Shown here: positions 9,528-18,104 of the stretch, one piece after another
How positions within the stretch are numbered: position 1 is the first letter of the stretch
Layout: every line of letters begins with the position of its first letter
Assembly: GCA_026710905.1 (NCBI GenBank)
Contig: JAPOQD010000142.1
Span: 1 to 41,376 of the forward strand
Length of the DNA stretch: 41,376 nucleotides
Direction: 5' to 3'
From: Halieaceae bacterium
GTDB taxonomy: Bacteria > Pseudomonadota > Gammaproteobacteria > Pseudomonadales > Halieaceae
Notes under the pieces: model-generated
Told to the model about the DNA's origin: nothing
The model's database searches: none
Seen by the model: only the letters and a program-made list of their open reading frames with translations
Position numbers and translations under genes: made by a program

Positions 9528-9974
9528 TTATGTAAGTAAATCTTGCTCGCTTTTAGGATCGATAGCTGAAATTCTAGAGTGAATGCAGCCTATTAAGATC
9601 CTAAACTTCTTATTGTTCGAATGGCTGGGACTTCCATTGTCGGCATCTTCGATTTGGTCCGACCACCATTGCATCATGACTCTTCTCCTTTCCATGTATT
9701 CGACCCTGTAGGAAGGCCCTTTCACATCGTATTTGTTTGTATGGGCAAGTGCAGTCTCAATTATAGAAGGAACAAAACTGTGTTCATTCAAGATGGTACT
9801 TGCCTGAGCACGGAGGCCATGTGCTACGAACTGTAGCGCGACAATCGGGATAATTCTCGGGTCGATCAAGATGACACAGTTGACGCTGCAGCAAAGAGGA
9901 TGATTCCCGAGTTGTATTGAGATTGCAAGAGGCCGTCTAAACTGCTGGAAGCTGCATACCCATTTACTGTTCAT
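9528..9974 (-). pseudogene. P4-type tyrosine integrase, C-terminal remnant
   Basis: Only about 9642-9824 resembles an integrase. It carries the HGLRAQASTILNE motif (the HxxR box of tyrosine recombinases), then ALAH and SYRVEYMERRRVMMQWW, which matches the end of P4-like integrases with the nucleophilic Tyr in the SYR segment. Intact members are about 400 aa and need an earlier catalytic Arg and Lys. Here the sequence before residue 50 is unrelated, so the enzyme is dead. It lies on the same strand as the DISARM genes and just upstream of them, which suggests it once moved this island. The rest of 9506-10089 shows no gene, tRNA or clear attachment site to me. Confidence 0.72.
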
Positions 9975-10089
9975 TAACCCAAGTCATCTTTGGTTTTCGT
10001 GTTAGATATGGACGGATGTGCGAGACACAAAAGGAGACTCATACGACTACGAAGGAAAGGCCACCTGGGTCATTGCATCGCCAGTCGAT

Positions 10090-11394
10090 TTACCCCTCCG
10101 GAGCCGCATCAAGGTCCTGGCGCAGGGTTCTCGACGCCAGGTAAAAATGGGTGGCCGACCAGAGCATGATCGGCGGAGACAACAGCAGCAAGGCGTTGCG
10201 CAGGGCTTCACTGCCCAGGCTGGGCGTCAGGTAATCACTGAGTACGCCCACGCTCCAGGGGCCGGCCCCCAGGCCGATGATATTGATGATGAAAAACAGG
10301 ATGGCGGAAGACACAGCGCGCATGCGCAGCCCCACCATACCGTGGGTAACGGCCAGGGAGCTACCGAGATAGACGTTGTGCAACATGCCGGGTACGACCA
10401 GGAGAGCCAGTGCAACATAGGGCTGTTCCACCAGGTATACCGCTGCCGAGAATGGCGCTATGACAAGGCATGACAGCGCCGGCAGCCAAACGTACCAGCG
10501 CTTGTCCCGGGGGGCCAGGCGGTCCGCCAGCAGTGCGCCGAAAAACACACCGATAGCGCCGCATAGACCGATGATCATGGCCAACCAGGTGCCCAACTCG
10601 CCGGTGGTCATGCCGTGGCTGCGGATGAAGAAAGAGGCTGACCAGCTACCGACGCTGTAGCCTACAAAGGCGTTCAGGGCCGCTGCCAGGGCCAGGTGGC
10701 GGAAAGATATCCTGCTCCACAACAGCTTGATAACCTGCCGGATGGTGACCGTTCCGCTGGATACGGTGCGTTGCTCCGCCATACCGCGCAGCGGCTCCCG
10801 CAATGAAAAGCGAACCAGCACTGCCAGTGCAATGCCGGGAACTCCCACTACAAAGAAGGCCACCCGCCAGCCGAAGAATTCGTTGAGCCAGCCCCCGAAC
10901 AGGAAGCCGAACAGAATGCCAAAGCTCACTCCCGTGGAATAGAAGCCCAGCGCGCTGGCGCGTTTCTCGGCCGGAAAAATGTCGGAGATGATGGAATGGG
11001 AAGGCGGGCTGCCGCCGGCTTCGCCGACTCCGACCCCAATCCGCGCCAGCAGTAACTGGATATAGTTTTGCGCAAGGCCGCTGATCGCCGTCATGAAGCT
11101 CCACAGAAACAGAGCCAGGGCAACAATATTGCGCCGATTGGAGTGGTCGGCCCAGCGGGCGATGGGAATACCGGCGGTGACATAAAATACGGCAAAAGCG
11201 AAACCCGTGAGCAGGCCCAGTTGGCTGTCGGAGAGGCCTAAATCGGCCTTGATGGATTCCTGCAAAATGGCCAACAACTGGCGGTCGATGAAGTTGAAAC
11301 TGTAGACAACAGTCAACAGGCCGAGGGCGTAATAGGCGGCTTTTGGCGAGGCGTAGGGGTTGTCCGGTACGCCGGGCCCGGAATTCGGGGCCAT
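10090..11394 (-). CDS. Spinster-like MFS transporter
   Basis: This 434-aa inner-membrane protein has the twelve hydrophobic segments of the major facilitator superfamily. The first helix carries FNFIDRQLLAI, typical of spinster-like transporters. The loop between helices 2 and 3 has the MFS signature in the form ARWADHSNRR, and helix 5 has GVGEAGGSPP, also typical of this branch. The start at 11394 is preferred over the longer frame because AAGGA precedes it and the upstream residues look non-coding. The substrate is unknown; members often move lipids, aromatic acids or steroid-like compounds. It diverges from a Rieske oxygenase across 277 bases, so the two may share regulation and substrate, but that is inference. 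It is the first chromosomal gene right of the defence island. Confidence 0.85.
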   Translation of the reverse strand: MAPNSGPGVPDNPYASPKAAYYALGLLTVVYSFNFIDRQLLAILQESIKADLGLSDSQLGLLTGFAFAVFYVTAGIPIARWADHSNRRNIVALALFLWSFMTAISGLAQNYIQLLLARIGVGVGEAGGSPPSHSIISDIFPAEKRASALGFYSTGVSFGILFGFLFGGWLNEFFGWRVAFFVVGVPGIALAVLVRFSLREPLRGMAEQRTVSSGTVTIRQVIKLLWSRISFRHLALAAALNAFVGYSVGSWSASFFIRSHGMTTGELGTWLAMIIGLCGAIGVFFGALLADRLAPRDKRWYVWLPALSCLVIAPFSAAVYLVEQPYVALALLVVPGMLHNVYLGSSLAVTHGMVGLRMRAVSSAILFFIINIIGLGAGPWSVGVLSDYLTPSLGSEALRNALLLLSPPIMLWSATHFYLASRTLRQDLDAAPEG

Positions 11395-11671
11395 GAGGGG
11401 TCCTTGGGAAGTCCTGTTGCAATGAATCAATATGATGCATGGCCCTGTTATTGGCAAGTACCCGGCGCTCTTGCGCAGGGGCCAGGTAGTCCAATGCCGG
11501 ACCCCGCACCGCCGAGAAAGTGCATTACCCGGCCCCCCGCTTGCCGGGAGCAATGACCGTGGTATGAATATCGTTACCAATCATTACTGCTGTGCCGATA
11601 CCCGCTGAATTGGCAACGGTGGCGGCTATAGTTCCCCATCTAGTCTGTAAGGCGGCTTTCGAACTTTTGTT

Positions 11672-12727
11672 ATGGCACAAACAAGCAAACAGTCATTCCC
11701 TGAACCCTATGTAATCAAGGGTAGCCTGCCCAACCGCTACCCCCGCGGTTGGTTTTGTATCGGCGCGGACCATGAGTTCACCAGCACACCGATGAAACTG
11801 GATTATTTCGGAACTTCGCTGGTGGCGTATCGGGGCCAGGACAGCGGCGAGATTCATGTTCTCGATGCCTATTGCCCTCATATGGGCGCAAATCTCGCCG
11901 GCGCCGGCAGTATGGTGCGGGGGGATTCGGTGATTTGCCCCTTTCACCACTGGAGTTGGGGCGCCGACGGCTTCTGCAACCACATACCTTATGCCAACAG
12001 GATTCCCTCCCGGGCGCGGATCAGGGCCTGGCCGGTGATGAGGGAAAACCAGTTGGTGTTTCTCTGGCATGACCCCGATGGGGGCGGCCCCATCGAAGAT
12101 CAGCGTATCCCCAGGGATGAGGAAGTATTTGAGGATGGCTGGACTCCCTGGGTGATCCGCCGGGTGCAGGTGGATAGCAACTGCCGCGAGCTGATTGACA
12201 ATATGGCGGACAAGGCGCATTTCGGCCCGGTGCACGGCAGCGAGGAAGTCACCAGGTTCGTCAATATCAGCCATGGGCACAAATATACCCAACTCATGGA
12301 TGGCCGCTCGGCCATGGGCCGCATGGAGTCGGAAGCTACCTATCACGGGCCTGGGTACATGTTGCACCGCTTGCGGCAATACCTGCCCGATGGCGCTGAA
12401 TCGCGCTTCATGTCACTGGTTATGAATGTGCCCACCAGCATGGAGGGTTTCGAATTCCTGGCCGGTTTCAAGTATCCCGCGCCGCCCGAGACGAAGGGAG
12501 ACCCGGCGGCTCAGATCGCCTTCGTCAATCAATTTATCGATGAGAACCAGCAAGGGGTTTTTGCCGATCTGGCTATCTGGCAGGACAAGACCACCATCGA
12601 TAACCCCATCCTCTGTGATGGCGACGGCCCGGTGAACCGGCTGCGCCAGTGGTACAAGCAGTTTCTGGTGCCGCTGGAGGAAGTGCCGGCCTCCTTGAAA
12701 GAACGCCGGGTTTACGTCAAGAACTGA
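11672..12727 (+). CDS. Rieske non-heme iron oxygenase, KshA-like
   Basis: This 351-aa oxygenase component has the Rieske [2Fe-2S] ligands in CPH (C68, H70) and CPFH (C89, H92). The mononuclear iron site NMADKAHFGPVHG gives H183 and H188 with D180 between the centres. The CPHMG...CPFHHW...IPYANRIPSRARIRAWPV pattern is that of 3-ketosteroid 9-alpha-hydroxylase (KshA) and cholesterol 7-desaturase relatives. It would hydroxylate a hydrophobic ring substrate using electrons from a separate reductase, which is not encoded here. It is transcribed alone and diverges from the MFS gene. Substrate assignment to steroids rests on family resemblance only. Confidence 0.82.
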   Translation: MAQTSKQSFPEPYVIKGSLPNRYPRGWFCIGADHEFTSTPMKLDYFGTSLVAYRGQDSGEIHVLDAYCPHMGANLAGAGSMVRGDSVICPFHHWSWGADGFCNHIPYANRIPSRARIRAWPVMRENQLVFLWHDPDGGGPIEDQRIPRDEEVFEDGWTPWVIRRVQVDSNCRELIDNMADKAHFGPVHGSEEVTRFVNISHGHKYTQLMDGRSAMGRMESEATYHGPGYMLHRLRQYLPDGAESRFMSLVMNVPTSMEGFEFLAGFKYPAPPETKGDPAAQIAFVNQFIDENQQGVFADLAIWQDKTTIDNPILCDGDGPVNRLRQWYKQFLVPLEEVPASLKERRVYVKN

Positions 12728-12734
12728 GTCGGGG

Positions 12735-12985
12735 CTACAAGCCAGCGAAAGCCAGGCTCTGTACTGCATAGACGCTAGAGGGTAGACCGCTGTAAGGGCC
12801 GGGCTCATTCCGCGACAGCACCACGCCGACCTACCCGGTGGCGGGGCTGATAAAAAATGTGGTGCCGAAATACCCGGCCCAACCGAAATCGCCATCGTGG
12901 CCAGCCAGTACACTGGCCTCGGCATCGGCCAATACCGACATGCCCAAACCCCAACCCAGGCCCTCGATGCCCTCTGATGCCAGTA
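12735..12985 (-). pseudogene. Serine hydrolase (beta-lactamase family) C-terminal remnant
   Basis: Between the Rieske gene and DAHP synthase, the minus strand encodes the characteristic end of beta-lactamase-like serine hydrolases: GLGWGLGMSVLAD, then GEFGW-like DFGWAGYFGTTFFISP, then GVVLSRN and a TAG at 12735-12737. The last part lies in a different frame from the first, because a TAG interrupts the first frame just after SPATG. The SxxK catalytic part is absent. This is a decayed gene fragment; nothing else is visible in 12728-13030. Confidence 0.6.
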
Positions 12986-13030
12986 CACTCAGCAGCAGGA
13001 GCAGGGCGGGGATACGGTGCAGGGAGGCTC

Positions 13031-14104
13031 TCACAACTTGCGCCGGTCATGCACGGCTGCTGCCAGCTCCTCCAGTAAAACGCTGGTGTTGTTCCAGTCG
13101 ATACAGGGGTCGGTGATACTTTGGCCATAGGCCAGTACCTGGCCGCTGACCACATCCTGGCGGCCCCCCAGCAGGTTGCTTTCCAGCATGACCCCAAAAA
13201 TGCTGTGATTGCCGCGGGCCACCTGGGTGGCGATGTCACGCGCCACATCCAACTGGCGGTCCGGTATCTTGCGGCTGTTGGCATGGCTGGCGTCGATCAT
13301 GATACGGGTGGGCAGGCCCGCCTTGGTGAGCATGGCGCCGGCGTCATCGACCGAAAACATGTCGTAGTTCGGATGCTGGCCGCCGCGCAGGATGATATGG
13401 CAGTCGCCATTGCCGGCAGTTTCAAAAATGGCCGAGCGCCCCTGCTTGGTGACCGACAGGAAGTGGTGCGGTTGAGAGGCCGACTTGATGGCGTCGATGG
13501 CGATCTGAATGTCACCGTTGGTGGCATTCTTGAAACCGACCGGACAGGACAGACCCGAGGCCAGTTCCCGGTGGGTCTGACTTTCCGTGGTGCGGGCGCC
13601 GATGGCGCCCCAGGAAATCAGGTCGGCAAGGTATTGGGGGCTGATCAGGTCGAGGTATTCGGTGCCGGCGGGAAGGCCCATTTCCGCCAGGTCCAGCAAC
13701 AATTGGCGGGCGATGTTGAGACCCTTGTTGATCTGAAAGGTATTGTCGAGATCCGGGTCATTGATTAGCCCCTTCCAGCCAACCGTGGTGCGAGGTTTTT
13801 CGAAATAGACACGCATCACTACCAGCAATTGATCGGCAACACGTTCAGCGACCTTGACCAGGCCATCGGCGTAGTCGCGCGCCGCCGCCGGATCGTGTAT
13901 GGAGCAGGGGCCCACCACGATCATCAGACGATCATCTTCCCCGGTGAGTATCCGGTGTATGCCCTGGCGTGCAGAGGTCACGGTTTTCGCGGCCTTGCCG
14001 CTGACCGGTACATCGTCGATGAGTAGGTCCGGCGAGATCAGTTCTTTCATCGCACGGATGCGAAGGTCGTCTGTGCTTTGCTCGCCGTGGCTTGCTGGAG
14101 TCAT
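13031..14104 (-). CDS. 3-deoxy-7-phosphoheptulonate (DAHP) synthase, class I
   Basis: This 357-aa enzyme condenses phosphoenolpyruvate and erythrose-4-phosphate in the first step of the shikimate pathway, in the cytoplasm. Family landmarks are visible: VVGPCSIHDP, MRVYFEKPRTTVGWKG, AIGARTTESQTHRELASG, VGFKNATNGD, LRGG, IDASHANS and the SIFGVMLESNL/DPCIDW end. These match the AroF/AroG/AroH type, and the length is normal. Start 14104 is chosen because AAGGAG lies seven bases upstream; the longer frame to 14137 lacks such a site. I cannot tell which amino acid feeds back on it, so no isozyme letter is given. It is monocistronic and diverges from a lipoprotein gene. Confidence 0.95.
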   Translation of the reverse strand: MTPASHGEQSTDDLRIRAMKELISPDLLIDDVPVSGKAAKTVTSARQGIHRILTGEDDRLMIVVGPCSIHDPAAARDYADGLVKVAERVADQLLVVMRVYFEKPRTTVGWKGLINDPDLDNTFQINKGLNIARQLLLDLAEMGLPAGTEYLDLISPQYLADLISWGAIGARTTESQTHRELASGLSCPVGFKNATNGDIQIAIDAIKSASQPHHFLSVTKQGRSAIFETAGNGDCHIILRGGQHPNYDMFSVDDAGAMLTKAGLPTRIMIDASHANSRKIPDRQLDVARDIATQVARGNHSIFGVMLESNLLGGRQDVVSGQVLAYGQSITDPCIDWNNTSVLLEELAAAVHDRRKL

Positions 14105-14211
14105 TCTGTTACTCCTTGAAAATGTGCCATTATACACGCCGTGGCAATTCGAAATGGGCAGATAGTGACTCGGTTTCAGTAGCGGCGTACGGCATGGAGG
14201 AGCGAAACAAT

Positions 14212-14766
14212 ATGCTGTGGTTGGTAGTTACGGCATTCCTGTTGGCAGCCTGTTCCCCGCCGGAGCCGCTGTTTGACGACGTCAGCCTGCATGGCTGGGA
14301 ACCAATCGGCGCGGCCAGTTGGACAGTGGAGAACGCGGAAATCGTTGGCGCAGGCCTGGGTGATGGCTTTCTCACCACCCTGGCGCAGTACGCTAACTTT
14401 GAATTGAGCCTGGAATTCCAGGTAGACGCAGCAACCAACTCGGGTGTTTTTATCCGTTGCCGGGAGCGCGCCAGAATTCACCCCGAGACCTGTTATGAAC
14501 TCAATATCTGGGATGAACATCCCAATCCGCAGGCGCGGACCGGCGCGATCGTCCTGCATGTCATGCCGCCTCTGCGGCACGTGACTACACTGGGGCGGTG
14601 GAATACCTTGCTGGTCCTGGCCCGGGACCGGCGGCTTGAGTTGCGCGTCAATGGTGAGCTTACCGCGGTACTGGATGATGCGGAGACTGCCGTGGGTTTC
14701 ATTGCCCTGCAACGCTGGCAGAGCGGCACGGTACGCTTTCGCAACTTGCGGCTAAGAGAATTCTGA
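14212..14766 (+). CDS. DUF1080 (3-keto-disaccharide hydrolase-like) lipoprotein
   Basis: This 184-aa protein has a short lipoprotein signal peptide, MLWLVVTAFLLAACS, with the lipobox cysteine near residue 14. The rest is one beta-sandwich of DUF1080 type: LFDDVSLHGWEP, then WTVENAEIVGAG, FELSLEFQVDAATNSGVFIRC, YELNIWDEH and a VGFIALQ...VRFRNLRLREF end. These domains bind or cleave sugars at the cell surface. The ATG at 14212 is preferred because GGAGGAG lies just upstream; the next upstream ATG (14194) overlaps that site. The next lipoprotein begins three bases after its stop, so they are co-transcribed. Confidence 0.8.
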   Translation: MLWLVVTAFLLAACSPPEPLFDDVSLHGWEPIGAASWTVENAEIVGAGLGDGFLTTLAQYANFELSLEFQVDAATNSGVFIRCRERARIHPETCYELNIWDEHPNPQARTGAIVLHVMPPLRHVTTLGRWNTLLVLARDRRLELRVNGELTAVLDDAETAVGFIALQRWQSGTVRFRNLRLREF

Positions 14767-14769
14767 GTC

Positions 14770-15780
14770 GTGCCCGCCCGCTTGAAAGTTGCGGCCATAA
14801 GCCTGCTGTTGTTGCTGGCTGGCGCCTGCTCCCCCGGCTCCGGACCCCAGTCGCCCCACGCCGCAGATTACCCGGAATTTGCAAAATGGCTGGAACATGT
14901 GGCCGCTACTGCCGCCGATTCGCGAGCCAGGCTGACCGCAGAGCGGGTAGCCACCTCGGCCGAAGCCCTGTATTCGCTGGACCAGAAGCGTTTGCGGGAG
15001 TTGTTGGCGGAAGATTTCATTCAGCACAATCCCATGTTGGAAGGCGGCCGTGACGGATTGCTGAGCATCAGTGGCGCAGATGCCGCACCCCGGGGTGGCG
15101 GAGTAAACCTGATGGCGGGTACCGCCCATGTCCTGGTTGACGGGGACCGTGCCGTGATTCACCGGATGGGAAAGTTGGGGCCCCTTGCCACTGTCAATTT
15201 CGACGTGCTTCGTTTTGACGATCTGGGCCAATTGGCGGAACAGTGGAATTTCGTACAGCCCATAGCGGCAGGTCTGGCGGAGAACCTGTTGTTCAGCCTG
15301 GTGGTGCCGAGGCCGCTGGACCTGATTCCCGCACAGCACCCCTCGGGTGGCGCGCTGAGCGGGGACCGGCCAGGTTTCGCAACGCCGTACACAGCCACCG
15401 TTCAACAGTCAGAGGCCAATAAAACCCTGGTGCTGAGCTATCTGACACAACTGGGCGGCGGGGCGGAGCCCTCGGAACTGGCGGCTTACCTCGACCCGGA
15501 ATTCGTGCTGCACGCGCCTGGCATGGCGCCTGGCAGGCAAGCCTGGCTCGAACTGCTGGGCAGGTCCCGGCGGCGCGGCGCCGCGCCAGTGGTGGTCATG
15601 GCCCTGGCCCAGAACGACCTGGTGTGGGTGCTCGGCAAGCTCGCGCAAATTCCCGAGGAGGATATACCGGAACTGGCGGCAGCCGACCTGTTTCGGGTGC
15701 GTGACCAGCAAATTGTAGAGCAGTGGCGGCTGGTGCAGCCGTCACCGCGCTTTTCCAGAAATTCCAATGGTCTGTTTTAG
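14770..15780 (+). CDS. Lipoprotein with two SnoaL-like (NTF2-fold) domains
   Basis: This 336-aa protein has a GTG start and a lipoprotein signal (LLLLLAGACS, Cys near residue 20). Two related halves follow, around residues 55-170 and 215-330. Each has the SnoaL-like order: a helix, then LxxxLAEDFIQHNP or LAAYLDPEFVLHAPG, and each ends in QLAEQWNFVQP or QIVEQWRLVQP. The matching QW-x-x-VQP ends show an internal duplication. SnoaL-like proteins of this type are often secreted and of unknown role, with no clear enzyme site assigned here. The gene begins three bases after the DUF1080 lipoprotein and probably shares its transcript. Confidence 0.77.
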   Translation: MPARLKVAAISLLLLLAGACSPGSGPQSPHAADYPEFAKWLEHVAATAADSRARLTAERVATSAEALYSLDQKRLRELLAEDFIQHNPMLEGGRDGLLSISGADAAPRGGGVNLMAGTAHVLVDGDRAVIHRMGKLGPLATVNFDVLRFDDLGQLAEQWNFVQPIAAGLAENLLFSLVVPRPLDLIPAQHPSGGALSGDRPGFATPYTATVQQSEANKTLVLSYLTQLGGGAEPSELAAYLDPEFVLHAPGMAPGRQAWLELLGRSRRRGAAPVVVMALAQNDLVWVLGKLAQIPEEDIPELAAADLFRVRDQQIVEQWRLVQPSPRFSRNSNGLF

Positions 15781-15825
15781 ATTCCGCTCCGTTCCATGGA
15801 GTTGCGCTGGGCTGCGCAAGTTTCG

Positions 15826-16051
15826 CTACTTTCCCGTGAATACCGGTTTGCGCTTTTCCAGGAAAGCCGTGCGTCCTTCCACATAATCTGCGCTGTCAAA
15901 ACAGGCCTCGATAGCGGCCTCGCAGGCGGCAAGATCGCGATGTTCCGGTTCGAGGCTCAGTTGAATGATGGCGTTTTTTCGGCTGGTTAAAAACCATCCA
16001 ACCGACAGGCCCTTCTTTTGCCACGTTCATCTTGGGGGTAGGGCTTTGCAT
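15826..16051 (-). pseudogene. Enoyl-CoA hydratase (crotonase) with large internal deletion
   Basis: On the minus strand an ATG at 16051 opens KMNVAKEGPVGWMVFNQPKKR, the start of a crotonase. Within about 30 residues the reading passes, in a shifted frame, into LSLEPEHRDLAACEAAIEACFDSADY and EGRTAFLEKRKPVFTGK, the typical C-terminus, with a TAG at 15826-15828. Roughly 200 residues that would carry the oxyanion hole and active site are gone. It lies 62 bases downstream of acetoacetyl-CoA synthetase on the same strand, so it was probably once a partner in acyl-CoA metabolism. Nothing else is visible in 15781-16112. Confidence 0.7.
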
Positions 16052-16112
16052 GTGGGGTATTCCCCTTTATTTCTGCTGATTGAGAGTAGACTTTTCCAAA
16101 CCGGGTACAGAC

Positions 16113-18104
16113 TCAATCCGGTTGCACAAGCTGTTCCGCGAAATTTACGTACCACGCGATGGATTCGGGATTGGCGATCGTGTCGGGATTGGCGACTGTG
16201 TCCGCCGGCTGACCCAACAGTATTTTCCGGATCGGGATTTCCAGTTTCTTCCCGGACAGAGTTCTTGGCACCTGCTCAACCTGAAAAATCTCATTGGGTA
16301 GAAAACGCGGTGATACACTCTCGCGGATGTTGTTATTAATCTGCTGCTTCAGGGAATCTTCCAGCACTTCACCCTCGCTCAGCACCACGAACAAGGGCAT
16401 ATAACTGCCCCGGCCAAGGTATTCGAGATCAATAATCAGGCTGTCCAGAACCTCCGGCTGCGCCTCAACCGCCTGGTAAATCTCCGCGGTGCCCATGCGC
16501 ACGCCATGGCGGTTTATGGTCGCATCGGAGCGGCCGTAGATGATCACCCCTCCCCGTGGCGTAATGCTCATCCAGTCACCGTGCCGCCAAATGCCGGGGT
16601 AGACATCGAAATAACTGTCCCGGTAGCGGGTTCCGCCCTGGTCGTTCCAGAAGTACAGGGGCATGGAAGGTAATGGCTTGGCGCACACCAGTTCTCCGAC
16701 GGCGCCCAACAGGGAATTCCCTTCCTCATCGAAAACCTGAATATCGCAACCGAGGTAGCAACATTGCATTTCACCGCTGTAGACAGGCAATAGCGCGCAT
16801 CCTCCAACGAAAGCGCTGCTCAAATCGGTGCCTCCGGATATCGGCGCAAGCCAGATATCGGGGCCCAATTCCGCATAAATCCAGCGATAGGCATCCTCGG
16901 AAAGGGGGGAGCCGGTTGAGCCGATGGACTTCAGCCCTGACAGGTCCGCGGCCTCTTGTGGTTTTATGCCTGCCTTCATGCAATTCCCGTAAAAAGCAGC
17001 GCCGTTACCGAGTGCGGTAACTTTTGCCGCACCGGCGAATTTCCACAATGCGCCCAAATCGGGAAACGCCGGGCTGCCGTCATAAACGGCAAGAGTCGCG
17101 CCGCAGGTCAGGGCGCCAATTTGGATGTTCCACATTACCCAGGCGCAACTGGTATACCAGGAAAAAACATCGCCCGGCCCCAAGTCATGGTGTATGCCCA
17201 TCGACTTGACAAACTCGAGAGTAATGCCGCCATGGCCGTGGACGATCGGCTTCGGCAATCCGGTGGTGCCTGAGGAATACAGAATCCACAGGGGATGGTC
17301 GAATGGGACTGCAGCAACTTTCAATTCCGCCGGGTGATTGAGAATTTCCTGCCAGTACACACCGGAAACACGATTATCAGCCGGGTCGGGCGAATTTGGC
17401 GGCAGGTGAATCAAATGCCGTACAGAGGGCAGGGTGGCAATCAAGTCGCTGACAAACCCGGTTCTGTCGTGCATCTTGCCTTGAAATGTGTTGCTGGATA
17501 CCGCAAACAAGGCGACAGGCTCGATTTGCCGAAAACGGTCAAGGATCGAATTCATACCCATATCGGGTGAACACAGGGACCAGATGGCGCCGATGCTGGC
17601 GACGGCGAGGAAGGCGACGATGGTTTCCGGTGTATTGGTCGAATAGGCGGCTACTCTATCTCCGCTCTTTACGCCCAGATTGCGCAGATGTGCGGCCACA
17701 GACGCTGTCTGTTGCCGCAGTTCGGCCCAGGACAATTCCTCAACACCGGCGGTTTCCGAGGCATGGCGAACGGCCGGGTACGCGCTCGTCTCGTGGCGCA
17801 GGATCTGCTCAACGATGTTCAGGCTGGCGCCGGGAAACCATTCTGCGCCGGGCATGGTTCGCCGGCCCAAAACGGCGCTATACGGGCTGTGACTCTCAAT
17901 CTGAAAATACGCCCAGATGGTAGCCCAGAAGGAGTCAATGTCCTCGACAGACCAGCGCTGCAGCGCCTCGTAGTCGGCAAATACCAGGCCGCGCTCGCTT
18001 GCCAGCCAGTTCATATACTGCCGTATGCGGCTGCGCTCGATTCGCTCGGGCGAGGGCGTCCACAGCAACCCCGCCACAGCTTGATCCCGAGAAGCGGCCG
18101 GCAT
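16113..18104 (-). CDS. Acetoacetyl-CoA synthetase
   Basis: This 663-aa acyl-adenylate-forming enzyme activates acetoacetate with ATP and CoA in the cytoplasm. The P-loop-like motif YSSGTTGLPK is at 276-285, SWYTSCAWVMWN and ISGGTDLSSAF are the family-specific motifs of the acetoacetate-CoA ligase branch, and the catalytic lysine region LSGKKLEIP is at 616-624. The N-terminal FWATIWAYF and PGASLNIVE stretches also match this branch rather than plain acetyl-CoA synthetase. Its start overlaps the cupin gene's stop (TGATG at 18102-18106). The tail contains a small tandem repeat, DTVANP/DTIANP, from an 18-bp duplication. A broken crotonase lies downstream. Confidence 0.92.
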   Translation of the reverse strand: MPAASRDQAVAGLLWTPSPERIERSRIRQYMNWLASERGLVFADYEALQRWSVEDIDSFWATIWAYFQIESHSPYSAVLGRRTMPGAEWFPGASLNIVEQILRHETSAYPAVRHASETAGVEELSWAELRQQTASVAAHLRNLGVKSGDRVAAYSTNTPETIVAFLAVASIGAIWSLCSPDMGMNSILDRFRQIEPVALFAVSSNTFQGKMHDRTGFVSDLIATLPSVRHLIHLPPNSPDPADNRVSGVYWQEILNHPAELKVAAVPFDHPLWILYSSGTTGLPKPIVHGHGGITLEFVKSMGIHHDLGPGDVFSWYTSCAWVMWNIQIGALTCGATLAVYDGSPAFPDLGALWKFAGAAKVTALGNGAAFYGNCMKAGIKPQEAADLSGLKSIGSTGSPLSEDAYRWIYAELGPDIWLAPISGGTDLSSAFVGGCALLPVYSGEMQCCYLGCDIQVFDEEGNSLLGAVGELVCAKPLPSMPLYFWNDQGGTRYRDSYFDVYPGIWRHGDWMSITPRGGVIIYGRSDATINRHGVRMGTAEIYQAVEAQPEVLDSLIIDLEYLGRGSYMPLFVVLSEGEVLEDSLKQQINNNIRESVSPRFLPNEIFQVEQVPRTLSGKKLEIPIRKILLGQPADTVANPDTIANPESIAWYVNFAEQLVQPD

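Noticed and set aside
9506-10089. Searched for a tRNA or tmRNA as integration target next to the integrase remnant
   Set aside because: No cloverleaf or CCA-type end could be seen; the target is unknown.
10646-11509. 287-codon open frame overlapping the MFS gene in another frame
   Set aside because: The sequence is Arg/Pro/Gly-rich shadow translation; the MFS frame has clear membrane helices and signatures.
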